A stretch of DNA of 64,000 nt from Pseudomonas chlororaphis subsp. aurantiaca. Lineage in GTDB: Bacteria; Pseudomonadota; Gammaproteobacteria; Pseudomonadales; Pseudomonadaceae. Below the pieces are notes generated by a model. It made no database searches. It saw only the letters and a program-made list of their open reading frames with translations, and was not told the origin of the DNA. Positions 8,341-16,614 of this stretch are shown here, one piece after another (position 1 is the first letter of the stretch; each line of letters starts with the position of its first letter). Position numbers and translations under genes: made by a program. The DNA lies in NCBI RefSeq assembly GCF_013466605.1, contig NZ_CP059162.1:6820001-6884000 (forward strand). Reading direction: 5' to 3'.

Positions 8341-9273
8341 ATGGATAGGCAAACCCTGATGTTGTTCGGCGGGATCGGCGCGGTACTGGTGCTGGCCTCG
8401 CTGATCGGTTTTCTGCTCAAGCTGCGGACCCGCGGCGCGCCGAGCTCGGTGATCGACAACCTCAACGCACGCATCAACGCCTGGTGGGTGATGGTGCTGG
8501 TGATCGGCGTCGCTTTCTGGCTCGGCACCAGCGCGGTGATCCTGCTGTTCTACGCCGTGTCCTTCTACGCCCTGCGCGAGTTCCTGACCCTGATGCCGAC
8601 CCGGCGCAGCGACTACCCGGCGCTGGTGGCGGCGTTCTACCTGGCCCTGCCCGTGCAATACCTGCTGATCTACTTCGACTGGTACGGGCTGTTCTCGATC
8701 TTCATCCCGGTCTATGTGTTCCTGCTGCTGCCGATCCTCGCGTCCCTGGGCGGCGACAGCACGCACTTCCTGGAACGCGCCTCCAAGGTCCAGTGGGGGC
8801 TGATGATCGCGGTGTTCTGCGTGTCGTTCGTCCCGGCGCTACTGACCCTGGACATCGCCGGCTACGAAGGGCGCAACCTGCTGCTGATCGCCTACCTGGT
8901 GATCGTGGTGCAGATGTCGGACGTGTTGCAGTACGTCTGTGGAAAACTCTTCGGCAAACGCAAGATCGCCCCGCGGCTGTCGCCGTCCAAGACCGTGGAA
9001 GGTTTTGTCGGCGGCATCCTGCTGGCCTCGCTGATCGGCGGCGCGCTGTGGTGGATCACCCCGTTCACTATCTGGCAGTCGTTCCTGATCGCCCTGCTGA
9101 TCAACCTGCTGGGTTTTGCCGGCGGCATCGTCATGTCGGCGATCAAGCGCGACCGCGGGGTGAAGGACTGGGGCCACATGATCGAAGGCCACGGCGGCAT
9201 GCTCGACCGCCTGGACTCGGTGTGTTTCGCCGCGCCGATCTTCTTCCACCTCGTGCGCTACTGGTGGACCTGA
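8341..9273 (+). CDS. CdsA-like phosphatidate cytidylyltransferase
   Basis: This 310-residue polytopic membrane protein has the CdsA signature near the C-terminus: S-A-I-K-R-D-R-G-V-K-D-W, then G-H-G-G-M-L-D-R-L-D (about residues 265-290). The enzyme makes CDP-diacylglycerol from phosphatidate and CTP. The ATG lies directly after the plsC-like stop. As last gene of the operon it would supply the CDP-lipid used by the CDP-alcohol phosphotransferase at 3485, so the operon could make a complete lipid head-group pathway. The housekeeping cdsA is expected near dxr/uppS, not here. Confidence 0.9.
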   Translation: MDRQTLMLFGGIGAVLVLASLIGFLLKLRTRGAPSSVIDNLNARINAWWVMVLVIGVAFWLGTSAVILLFYAVSFYALREFLTLMPTRRSDYPALVAAFYLALPVQYLLIYFDWYGLFSIFIPVYVFLLLPILASLGGDSTHFLERASKVQWGLMIAVFCVSFVPALLTLDIAGYEGRNLLLIAYLVIVVQMSDVLQYVCGKLFGKRKIAPRLSPSKTVEGFVGGILLASLIGGALWWITPFTIWQSFLIALLINLLGFAGGIVMSAIKRDRGVKDWGHMIEGHGGMLDRLDSVCFAAPIFFHLVRYWWT

Positions 9274-9294
9274 ACACTCCGCCCCCTCTTCTTC

Positions 9295-9383
9295 TGTAGG
9301 AGCGAAGCTTGCTCGCGATGGTATCGACGCAGTCTTGCCGTTGAACCGCGTTGGCCGTATCGCGAGCAAGCTTCGCTCCTACA
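9295..9383. repeat. REP element pair (GTAGGAGCGAAGCTTGCTCGCGA type)
   Basis: Two inverted copies of the Pseudomonas REP core (TGTAGGAGCGAAGCTTGCTC and its reverse complement, over 20 bp each) flank about 40 bp, forming a REPIN-like hairpin. It lies downstream of the cdsA-like gene and could act as transcript end or mRNA stabiliser. Confidence 0.9.
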
Positions 9384-9403
9384 GGAAATGTGAATAGCTC
9401 TCC

Positions 9404-9433
9404 TTGACCGTCCGCCCTTCGCACGCTCATATT
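9404..9433 (+). promoter_or_regulatory. Candidate sigma-70 promoter for lpd
   Basis: TTGACC at 9404-9409 and CATATT at 9428-9433 are 18 bp apart, about 65 bp upstream of the lpd start. The -10 match is moderate, and no operator is evident. Confidence 0.35.
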
Positions 9434-9496
9434 ACGGTCATAATTTTTTGCTCGACTACCTTTAAATCCCTTCTTTGCGATTGCAGGAGAACAGCC

Positions 9497-10897
9497 ATGA
9501 GCAGCTACGACGTCGTCATCCTCGGTGGGGGTCCCGGTGGCTACAACGCCGCCATTCGCGCCGGCCAGCTGGGGCTCAAGGCCGCCTGCGTCGAAGGCCG
9601 CGCCACCCTCGGCGGCACCTGCCTGAACGTCGGCTGCATGCCGTCCAAGGCCTTGCTGCATGCCTCGGAGCTGTACGACGCGGCCATGGGCAAGGAATTC
9701 GCCGAACTGGGCATCGAGGTCAAGCCCAGCCTCAACCTGGCCCAGATGATGAAGCAGAAGGACGACAGCGTGGCGAGCCTGACCAAGGGCATCGAGTTCC
9801 TGTTTCGCAAGAATAAGGTCGACTGGATCAAGGGCTGGGGCCATATCGACGGCCCGGGCCAGGTCACGGTGACCGACAGCGCCGGGGGCAAGACCCGGCT
9901 GCAGGCCAAGGACATCCTGATCGCCACCGGCTCCGAACCGACGCCGCTGCCCGGGGTTGAGATCGACAACCGGCGCATCCTCGACTCCACCGGCGCGCTG
10001 TCCCTCAGCGAGGTGCCCCGGCACCTGGTGGTGATCGGCGCCGGGGTGATCGGCCTGGAGCTGGGTTCGGTCTGGCGGCGCCTGGGGGCCCAGGTGACGG
10101 TGGTCGAGTACCTGGACCGCATCTGCCCCGGCGTCGATGGCGAAGCCGGCAAGGCCCTGCAACGGGCCCTGGGCAAACAGGGGATCGCCTTCAAGCTCGG
10201 CACCAAGGTCACTAGCGCCAGCACCTCGGCCAACGGCGTGCAGTTGAGTATCGAACCGGCAGCGGGCGGCACGGCGCAGCTGCTGGAAGCCGACTACGTG
10301 CTGGTGGCCATCGGGCGCCGGCCTTATACCCAGGGCCTGGGGCTGGAGAACGTCGGCCTGAGCACCGACTCGCGCGGCATGCTCGCCAACCGCCAGCACC
10401 GCACCGAAGCCCCCGGCGTGTGGGTGATCGGCGACGTCACGTCCGGGCCGATGCTTGCCCACAAGGCCGAGGACGAGGCCATGGCCTGTATCGAACAGAT
10501 CGTCGGCAAGGCCGGTGAAGTGAATTACAACCTGATCCCCAGTGTGATCTACACCAAGCCCGAGCTGGCCAGCGTCGGCAAGACCGAAGAGCAGCTCAAG
10601 GCCGAGGGCCGGGCCTACAAGGCCGGCAAGTTCCCTTTCACAGCCAACAGCCGGGCCAAGATCAACCACGAGACCGAAGGTTTCGCCAAGGTCCTGGCGG
10701 ACGCGCAGACCGATGAAATCCTCGGCGTGCATTTAGTAGGACCGAGCGTCAGCGAAATGATCGGCGAATACTGCGTGGCCATGGAGTTTTCCGCCTCGGC
10801 CGAAGATATCGCCCTGACCTGCCACCCACACCCGACCCGCTCCGAGGCGTTGCGCCAGGCGGCGATGGATGTCGAGGGGATGGCGACGCAGATGTAA
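9497..10897 (+). CDS. lpdA: Dihydrolipoyl dehydrogenase
   Basis: This 466-residue flavoprotein oxidises dihydrolipoyl groups of 2-oxoacid dehydrogenase or glycine cleavage complexes with NAD+. Visible are the FAD-binding GGGPGGYNAA at the N-terminus, the redox disulfide GGTCLNVGCMPSK (Cys-X4-Cys, about residues 44-49), the NAD-binding VIGAGVIGLELGS (about 178-190) and the C-terminal active-site HPHPTRSEA. AGGAGA lies 7 nt before the ATG. It stands alone, not beside E1/E2 genes, and resembles the Lpd3 type of P. aeruginosa (recalled). Confidence 0.93.
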   Translation: MSSYDVVILGGGPGGYNAAIRAGQLGLKAACVEGRATLGGTCLNVGCMPSKALLHASELYDAAMGKEFAELGIEVKPSLNLAQMMKQKDDSVASLTKGIEFLFRKNKVDWIKGWGHIDGPGQVTVTDSAGGKTRLQAKDILIATGSEPTPLPGVEIDNRRILDSTGALSLSEVPRHLVVIGAGVIGLELGSVWRRLGAQVTVVEYLDRICPGVDGEAGKALQRALGKQGIAFKLGTKVTSASTSANGVQLSIEPAAGGTAQLLEADYVLVAIGRRPYTQGLGLENVGLSTDSRGMLANRQHRTEAPGVWVIGDVTSGPMLAHKAEDEAMACIEQIVGKAGEVNYNLIPSVIYTKPELASVGKTEEQLKAEGRAYKAGKFPFTANSRAKINHETEGFAKVLADAQTDEILGVHLVGPSVSEMIGEYCVAMEFSASAEDIALTCHPHPTRSEALRQAAMDVEGMATQM

Positions 10898-10913
10898 CCC
10901 CCGGTCCCGCCCC

Positions 10914-11028
10914 TGTAGCCGCTGCCGCAGGCTCGGGCCGCGTTCGGACGATAAGGCCGAAGGCCTTCAGCGATCTTCAGACCCTGCGCGCCCTTGGGTC
11001 GCGATCGCAGCCTTCGGCAGCGACTACA
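10914..11028. repeat. REP-like inverted repeat (GTAGCCGCTGCCGCAGGCT type)
   Basis: It begins with TGTAGCCGCTGCCGCAGGCT and ends with the imperfect inverse copy (GCCTTCGGCAGCGACTACA). It separates the convergent lpd and lrp-like genes and may work as a bidirectional transcript end. The same family recurs at 12289-12403. Confidence 0.8.
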
Positions 11029-11038
11029 GATGATCGCG

Positions 11039-11521
11039 TCAGGTCGGCAAATGCCCCAGCGGCAGCGCCCCGGGGGTTTTCACCGTGTGGATCGCGAAGT
11101 TGCTGCGGATATCGCTGACGCCCGGCAGTTTCAGCAGGCTGCCAGTGAGGAAGCGGTCGTAGGCCCGCAGGTCCGGCACCACCACCTGCAGCAGAAAGTC
11201 CGACTCGCCGGACACCAGGAACGCCGAAAGCACCTCCGACAGCGCCGTCACCGCCTTGTGGAAGGCCTCGGAATGCTCGTCGGTGTGCCGTTCGACCTTG
11301 ACCCCGACGAACACCGTCAGCCCCAGGCCCACTTCATCGCGATCGAGGTTGGCCTGGTAGCCGCGAATCACCCCGGCTTCTTCCAGCATCCGTACCCGGC
11401 GCAGGCAGGGTGAGGGCGACAGGCCGATCTCCTCAGCCAGTTGCACGTTGCTCAGGCGGCCGTCGCGCTGCAGGGCGGCGAGAATCTTGCGGTCGTAGGC
11501 GTCCAGTTTCATCTTTGGCAT
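11039..11521 (-). CDS. Lrp/AsnC family transcriptional regulator
   Basis: This is a 160-residue regulator. The N-terminal helix-turn-helix (LAEEIGLSPSPCLRRVRMLEEAGVI, about residues 28-52) is typical of Lrp/AsnC, followed by a RAM ligand-binding domain (GESDFLLQVVVPDL, about 104-117). Such proteins sense amino acids. It is divergent from a LysE-type exporter gene 136 bp away, which it probably regulates (inference). The start could be the ATG at 11521 or 11512. Confidence 0.9.
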   Translation of the reverse strand: MPKMKLDAYDRKILAALQRDGRLSNVQLAEEIGLSPSPCLRRVRMLEEAGVIRGYQANLDRDEVGLGLTVFVGVKVERHTDEHSEAFHKAVTALSEVLSAFLVSGESDFLLQVVVPDLRAYDRFLTGSLLKLPGVSDIRSNFAIHTVKTPGALPLGHLPT

Positions 11522-11657
11522 TTTCCGATAGTCACTCCATGTCCAGGAGGAAGATTATGCCAATTTCCGCCCTCTTGCTGGCTGACTACGCAAGCACCTG
11601 CCCTGCCCTTCGGCCCTAGACTCTGGCTACCGAATCGACAACGAAAGGGGTGGCAAG

Positions 11658-12284
11658 GTGGCACAACTCTGGATGTTTTTCCTGGCGCTGGCGGTGGTCT
11701 ATCTGCTGCCCGGCCCCGACATGATCCTGCTGCTGCAAACCGGCGCCCGCCAGGGCAAGGGCCTGGCGCTGGCCACCGCGGCAGGCCTGGCGATTGCCCG
11801 GGGCTGCCATGTGGCGCTGGCGGCATTGGGCCTGGCCACGCTGTTCAAGGCCGCGCCCTGGACCTTCGAGGTGGTGCGCCTGGGCGGGGCCGCCTACCTG
11901 TTGTGGCTCGGCGTGCAGTGCCTGCGGGCCAACCTGCTGCCCAGCCTGCAAAACGGCGAGGCCGCGAGCGCCCTGCGCTGGCGCGAAGCGATCCGCCGCA
12001 GCCTGCTGACGAACCTGCTCAACCCCAAGGCGCTGCTGTTCTGCTCGGTGTTGCTGCCACAGTTCATCGACCCGCAGGCCGGCCCCGTGGCCGCGCAGTT
12101 CGCCAGCCTCGGCCTGCTGCTGGTGCTGGTGGGGTTGCTGTTCGACAGCGCCTACGCCCTGGCCGGCGCCTGGATCGGTCGCTGGCTGGCGCACAACCGC
12201 ACCGCCCAGCGGGTCCAGCAATGGCTGTTCGGCAGCCTGCTGATCGGCTTCGCCCTGCGCCTGACTTTCGTGCAACAGGCCTGA
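11658..12284 (+). CDS. LysE/RhtB family amino-acid exporter
   Basis: This is a 208-residue inner-membrane protein with six predicted helices and the family motif near the N-terminus (LLPGPDMILLLQTGARQGK). LysE/RhtB proteins export amino acids or derivatives. The start is GTG at 11658 with GAAAGGGG upstream. Pairing with the divergent Lrp-type regulator is the usual LysE arrangement and suggests induction by the exported amino acid. Confidence 0.9.
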   Translation: MAQLWMFFLALAVVYLLPGPDMILLLQTGARQGKGLALATAAGLAIARGCHVALAALGLATLFKAAPWTFEVVRLGGAAYLLWLGVQCLRANLLPSLQNGEAASALRWREAIRRSLLTNLLNPKALLFCSVLLPQFIDPQAGPVAAQFASLGLLLVLVGLLFDSAYALAGAWIGRWLAHNRTAQRVQQWLFGSLLIGFALRLTFVQQA

Positions 12285-12288
12285 ACTC

Positions 12289-12403
12289 TGTAGCCGCTGC
12301 CGCAGGCTCGGGTCGCGTTCGGACGATCGCGACCGCAGGGCGCGCAAGGCCGCAAGATCGCTGAAGGCCTGCGGCCTTATCGCAGCCTGCGGCAGCGGCT
12401 ACA
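12289..12403. repeat. REP-like inverted repeat (second copy)
   Basis: It begins with TGTAGCCGCTGCCGCAGGCT and ends with the inverse GCCTGCGGCAGCGGCTACA. It is the same family and orientation as the copy at 10914-11028, so the lrp-lysE pair sits between two copies. It lies between convergent genes. Confidence 0.8.
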
Positions 12404-12450
12404 AAAGCTTGCGTCCTGCCTCATTCAGGCGGGCAAAAACCCGCGCCGGT

Positions 12451-13275
12451 TCAGGCCGGCTTGCGGGCAATGATGACCTGGCTCTTGGCGACCACGGCGT
12501 CCAGCGCGTGCTTGATCTGCACCCCGCGCGGCGAATTGAGGATGGCCTGCCAGGTACTGGCCCACTGGTCGAGCAACGGATGGTCCGGATTATCGAGGTC
12601 GACCTTGGCTTCCCAGAACAGCAGCATCCACATCGACCAATAGAAACCGTGCTGGCTATGGCTGAGCACCTCCAGCCCGGCGTCGCTGACCATCTGCTTG
12701 AACTGTTCTTCGCTGATGATGCGGATGTGGTTGGGCTTCTGGAAATACTGAGGCGCGGCGATGTCCTTTTGCAGGTCCTCGGAGCTCGGGTGCGGCACGC
12801 TCAACAGGTACAGCGCGCCTGGCTGGCCGACCCGCACCAGCTCGGAGAGAAACTGCGCCGGGTCGTCCACATGCTCGATGACTTCGGTGGACACCACGCG
12901 GCTGGCAGTACCGTCGGCGATCGGCAGCGGGTTGCAGTCGGTGACATGGCATTCGACGCCACGGGCCGGGGTATCGCTCAGGCGCTGGCGCGTCGCCTCG
13001 ATCTTGGCGGCATCGATGTCGGCAACAATGATCTTCGCCCCACGCATCGCGCAGTAATGCACGTTGCCGCCGTCACCACAGCCGACATCCAGCAGGGTGT
13101 CCTCGGCCGTCACCGGAAAGCCGGTGAACAACTCGCCGTTTTCCTGGTTGAACCAGCCGCTGAGCATGGCGTCCTGCAGGCCCAGCATAAACGGATCGAC
13201 CTTGGCCAGCGGCGGGGTCTCGGGCGTCACGGCCGCAGGAGCGCTCGCCGTGAGTTTTTTCAGAAGGCTCAGCAT
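12451..13275 (-). CDS. Class I SAM methyltransferase (CPA modification cluster)
   Basis: This 274-residue methyltransferase has the SAM loop LLDVGCGDGGN (about residues 66-76) and acidic post-loop IIVADID. The ATG at 13275 is chosen because GGAG stands 7 nt upstream; the longer upstream frame lies inside the acyltransferase gene. It is a paralogue of 14423-15310 and shares with it the late segment F-x-W-x-M ending in FWE/FWA. It is last in a five-gene minus-strand unit divergent from the CPA operon, in the place of PA5459 in P. aeruginosa (recalled). The probable role is O-methylation of a rhamnan residue (inference). Confidence 0.85.
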   Translation of the reverse strand: MLSLLKKLTASAPAAVTPETPPLAKVDPFMLGLQDAMLSGWFNQENGELFTGFPVTAEDTLLDVGCGDGGNVHYCAMRGAKIIVADIDAAKIEATRQRLSDTPARGVECHVTDCNPLPIADGTASRVVSTEVIEHVDDPAQFLSELVRVGQPGALYLLSVPHPSSEDLQKDIAAPQYFQKPNHIRIISEEQFKQMVSDAGLEVLSHSQHGFYWSMWMLLFWEAKVDLDNPDHPLLDQWASTWQAILNSPRGVQIKHALDAVVAKSQVIIARKPA

Positions 13276-14426
13276 GAAGTGACTCCAGTGGAAGGAACGG
13301 GAGAGCGGGCTGCCCCCAGGCGCTGCACCAGCTCGGCGCCCCGATTGCGCAGGGGCAACTCGATGACACGGTAGTTGAGTTCGCTCAGCAACAGCAGTAG
13401 GCCCAGGGCGCAGGCCAGCGCCAGCAACGGCTGCTCGTTCGGCCCGGTCGTACCCAGGGGCGCCAGGCGAAACCAGGCTTCGCGGATCAGCAGAAACGCC
13501 GGGACATGGATCAGGTAGATCCCATAGGAACGGCTGCCGACCCAGGCCAGCAGGCTTTTCAGCGGACCGCGGGGCAACAGGTAGTCGCGGTTGTAGGAAG
13601 CGATCCACACCAGCAGCGCGCAGAGCACCGCCAGGGCGCCAACCCGGTAACGGGTGACATTAAAACCATCGGTGGCCAACCAGCCCAGGCCCAGGCAGGA
13701 CAGGATCAACAGCAGCGGACCGAGCCCCGCATACCGTCCCAGCCACTTTGGCTCCCAGTGCCGGTAGCTGCCGCAGGCCGTCCACAGCGCCAGCAACACG
13801 CCGAGGGCCATGGCGTCGGTCCGGATGACCATCAGCAGCGCCGAACGCAGGGTCAGGACTTGCACGAGCACCAGCGCCAGCAACACCCAGGCCAGGTACT
13901 TGCGGCACACCAGCACCAGCAGCGGCAGCAACAGGTAGAACTGCTCCTCCAGCGACAGGCTCCAGTAGACAAAACTGGCGCCGTACTCATAGTGGAAAAA
14001 GCTGTCGGCGAAGCGAAAATTGGCGAACTGCAACAGGCCGGCAACCGTGGCCCACAGGTTGGCGTGCAGGCTGCCGAAGGCCCCCGAACGATTGAGAAAC
14101 AGGCTCGCCAGCAACATCAGCAGCAGCCACAACCAGGCCGAGGGCAACAGGCGGAAGGCGCGGCGAATCCAGAAATCGCGGGTCCGTTGCCAGAACTGCG
14201 AGGCGCTAGTGCAGGCACGCAGCTGCGGGACCAGGCTGCGGGCGATGACAAAGCCGGAGATGGCGAAGAACAGGTCCACGCCCCACCAGAACTGGCCGTA
14301 GGCCGCAACGCTGCCCAGCCAGGCGACCCCATCGCGAAACAGACTGCCTTGCAGATGATGGAACACCACGCCCAGCACCGCGATGCCCCGCAGCAGCTCG
14401 ATGTCCATGATCCGCTTGTCGTTCAA
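13269..14426 (-). CDS. Acyltransferase family 3 (OafA/YrhL-like)
   Basis: This 385-residue integral membrane acyltransferase has about ten helices. The N-terminal signature is IELLRGIAVLGVVFHH with the conserved His, and FFAISGFVIARSL follows. Such proteins O-acetylate surface polysaccharides. The start is probably TTG at 14426, which overlaps the upstream stop as TTGA; an ATG at 14408 (MDIELLRG) is the alternative. It sits between two paralogous methyltransferases. The context suggests acetylation or capping of CPA/O-antigen sugar. Confidence 0.88.
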   Translation of the reverse strand: MNDKRIMDIELLRGIAVLGVVFHHLQGSLFRDGVAWLGSVAAYGQFWWGVDLFFAISGFVIARSLVPQLRACTSASQFWQRTRDFWIRRAFRLLPSAWLWLLLMLLASLFLNRSGAFGSLHANLWATVAGLLQFANFRFADSFFHYEYGASFVYWSLSLEEQFYLLLPLLVLVCRKYLAWVLLALVLVQVLTLRSALLMVIRTDAMALGVLLALWTACGSYRHWEPKWLGRYAGLGPLLLILSCLGLGWLATDGFNVTRYRVGALAVLCALLVWIASYNRDYLLPRGPLKSLLAWVGSRSYGIYLIHVPAFLLIREAWFRLAPLGTTGPNEQPLLALACALGLLLLLSELNYRVIELPLRNRGAELVQRLGAARSPVPSTGVTSC

Positions 14427-15310
14427 GACGGCTCAGCCACTGCGCCGGACAGCGGCTTGCGGGCGATGATGACCTGGCTTTTCGGCATGAAGCCATCCAG
14501 CACCTGCTTGATCGCCAGCCCGTCGGGTTGCGCCAGCAGTTCATCCCAGGTCCGTGCCCAGCCTTCCATCAGCGCCGGGTATGGCGCCTGGATGCGGTCG
14601 CGCACGGCGCCCGGTGGCTCGCGGCCGGCGGCCCGTTCGCTGGCCCAGAAGAAGATCATGCCCATGACCCAGAAAAAGCCCGTGGCCTGCCGGTGTTCTA
14701 TGACCAGCCCGGCGTCCTCGATCATCTGGCCAAAGCCCTCGCGGGAAAAAATCTGCACATGGTTCGGCGCGCGGTAATAACCGGGCGGCGCGATGCCCTT
14801 CTGCAGATGCTCGCCCACCGGGTCCGGAACGCTGATCAGGTACTGCGCGCCGGGGCGGCCCATGCGCACCAGCTCGGCGAGAAACGGCTCCGGCTGTTCG
14901 ATATGCTCCAGCACCTCCATGCACACCACTTTGCTGGCGCAGCCCTGGGCCAGCGGCAACGGCAGGCTGTTGCTGACCAGCCCCAGGGCCGCTACGTCCG
15001 ATTGCTCGGCGACTTGCCGGGCCAGCTCGCGCACCTTGTCGAACTCGCTGTCGGTGAAAATCACCGAGGCGCCCTGGCGCATGGCGAACAGCGTCGCCAC
15101 GCCTTCGCCACAGCCGACATCAAGCAAGGTGTCTTCAGCGCTGATGGCAAAGCCCTTGAGCAGCTCGCCGGTTTCAGAGCGGAACCAGCCGTCGAGCAGG
15201 GCGTCGCGCAAGCCGCAATCGCGGGGGGAAACCGCCACCTTGGGCGCTTCGGCCAGCAGCGGCGCAGGCAACGGCGCGCCCCTGCGCAAACGCCGCAGAA
15301 ACGCCCGCAT
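14423..15310 (-). CDS. Class I SAM methyltransferase, paralogue of 12451-13275
   Basis: This 295-residue protein has LLDVGCGEGVA (about residues 67-77). It begins at the ATG at 15310, overlapping the upstream glycosyltransferase stop (TGATG). An upstream extension of 64 codons is out of frame with the neighbouring gene and implausible. The N-terminus is basic (RAFLRRLRRG). The likely role is sugar O-methylation in the CPA modification unit. Confidence 0.85.
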   Translation of the reverse strand: MRAFLRRLRRGAPLPAPLLAEAPKVAVSPRDCGLRDALLDGWFRSETGELLKGFAISAEDTLLDVGCGEGVATLFAMRQGASVIFTDSEFDKVRELARQVAEQSDVAALGLVSNSLPLPLAQGCASKVVCMEVLEHIEQPEPFLAELVRMGRPGAQYLISVPDPVGEHLQKGIAPPGYYRAPNHVQIFSREGFGQMIEDAGLVIEHRQATGFFWVMGMIFFWASERAAGREPPGAVRDRIQAPYPALMEGWARTWDELLAQPDGLAIKQVLDGFMPKSQVIIARKPLSGAVAEPS

Positions 15311-16614
15311 CACGCGGGAAGCCCGGGGGTGGCAGGCGTCTTGCGCCGCTCCAGCACCTGCTGGAAGAACTCGCCCAGGCGCTGTTCGGCCGTGGCCTGG
15401 CTGCAGAAACGCCGCAGGCTGTCGATCGCATGGGTCGACATCCGTGCATAACGCTCCGGGTCCTGCAAGGCGATGTCGTAGCTGGCGCGATAGGCCGAGC
15501 ACAGCGAATCCCAGTTGGTGATGTAACGCAGGGTCCGATAGGCGGCCCGGGGATCGTGGGGCCAGGCCGTCAGTTCATCGGTGGAGTCGACGATGAAGGT
15601 GTTGTCGTGGTCGATGTAGTCGGCCATCGCGGTGTTGCACGGCGCCACCGCCGGCTTGCCGCAGGACATGAACTCCATCAGCGGCAGGCACTGCCCTTCG
15701 CCGAACGAAGAATTCACCACATAGCTGGTGGCCTCCACCAGCCGCTCGTAGTCCGGATCGGACAAAAACCCGTGGATCAGCACGATGCGGCACTGGTAGG
15801 ACTGGTTCTTGTACAGGTGGTGCAGCATGTCGGCCAGCGCCTCGCCGATATCGTGGTGGGTCAGTTTCAGCACCAGGGTGGCGTCGGCACAGCCGCGAAA
15901 GGTGGTGCAGAACGCGCTGATCATGTCCTGCCAGTTCTTGCGCCCGTCGTAGGGGTTGAACACCGAGGTGTAGACCACCCCGTCGAGCAGCAGCTGGCAA
16001 TCGCGGGCCTGGGTATCGAGCGCCAGCGGCGTGCCTGCGCACAACGTGCTCGGGCCGTAGGCGCTCAGGTCCAGGGTGCGGCTGTCGAGCAACAGGCCAC
16101 GCAGGCTGAGGGTCACCCGGGACGCCCGTGGCTGCTTGCCCAGTTGCTCGCCACGGCGGGCGAAGCGATCCCAGACCGGAGCCGGAATCGCACAAATCGG
16201 GTAGTCCTCGCCCATCACATCGCGCACCGCTCGCACGGTAAAGCTGGAGTGGGTGATCGCCGCGCCCGCGGTGCCCAGGACCAGCCGCCAGTCATGGCGC
16301 GGCTCGCCGTGCCAGCTTTCGGTGGGAATGGTGCTGAACTCCCAGGCGAACACCGGGATGGTCGGGCAGGCGTAATGGTTGGGCGTGCGATGGGGCGGCG
16401 AGAACGACAGGAAAATGCATGCCTCGCCGCGGCTCTGGCAGTCGAAATACAGGCGGTCCACCAGCTCGTCGGGGTTGCTGACCTCCAGCACCTGGCCCAG
16501 CCGCTCCAGCACCGGCCGAAACTCCTTGAGCACGAAGTAGTAGCTGTATTCGGGGCGGCCGAGGTTCTGCTGGATGTTGCTCTTGTTGGTTTCCGAATGG
16601 ATGAGGATCAGCAT
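15310..16614 (-). CDS. Glycosyltransferase (GT4-like), CPA modification cluster
   Basis: This is a 434-residue glycosyltransferase. The donor-site region is recognisable at about residues 310-345: N-S-S-F-G-E-G-Q-C-L-P-L-M-E-F-M, the E-x7-E pattern of retaining GT-B enzymes. The N-terminal block NLGRPEYSYYFVLKEFRPVLE is nearly the same as in the next gene (LGRPEYSYYFVLKAYRPVLE), so the two are paralogues. The ATG at 16614 touches the neighbour's stop. It probably adds a sugar to the chain end or core in the PA5455/PA5456 position (recalled). Confidence 0.82.
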   Translation of the reverse strand: MLILIHSETNKSNIQQNLGRPEYSYYFVLKEFRPVLERLGQVLEVSNPDELVDRLYFDCQSRGEACIFLSFSPPHRTPNHYACPTIPVFAWEFSTIPTESWHGEPRHDWRLVLGTAGAAITHSSFTVRAVRDVMGEDYPICAIPAPVWDRFARRGEQLGKQPRASRVTLSLRGLLLDSRTLDLSAYGPSTLCAGTPLALDTQARDCQLLLDGVVYTSVFNPYDGRKNWQDMISAFCTTFRGCADATLVLKLTHHDIGEALADMLHHLYKNQSYQCRIVLIHGFLSDPDYERLVEATSYVVNSSFGEGQCLPLMEFMSCGKPAVAPCNTAMADYIDHDNTFIVDSTDELTAWPHDPRAAYRTLRYITNWDSLCSAYRASYDIALQDPERYARMSTHAIDSLRRFCSQATAEQRLGEFFQQVLERRKTPATPGLPA

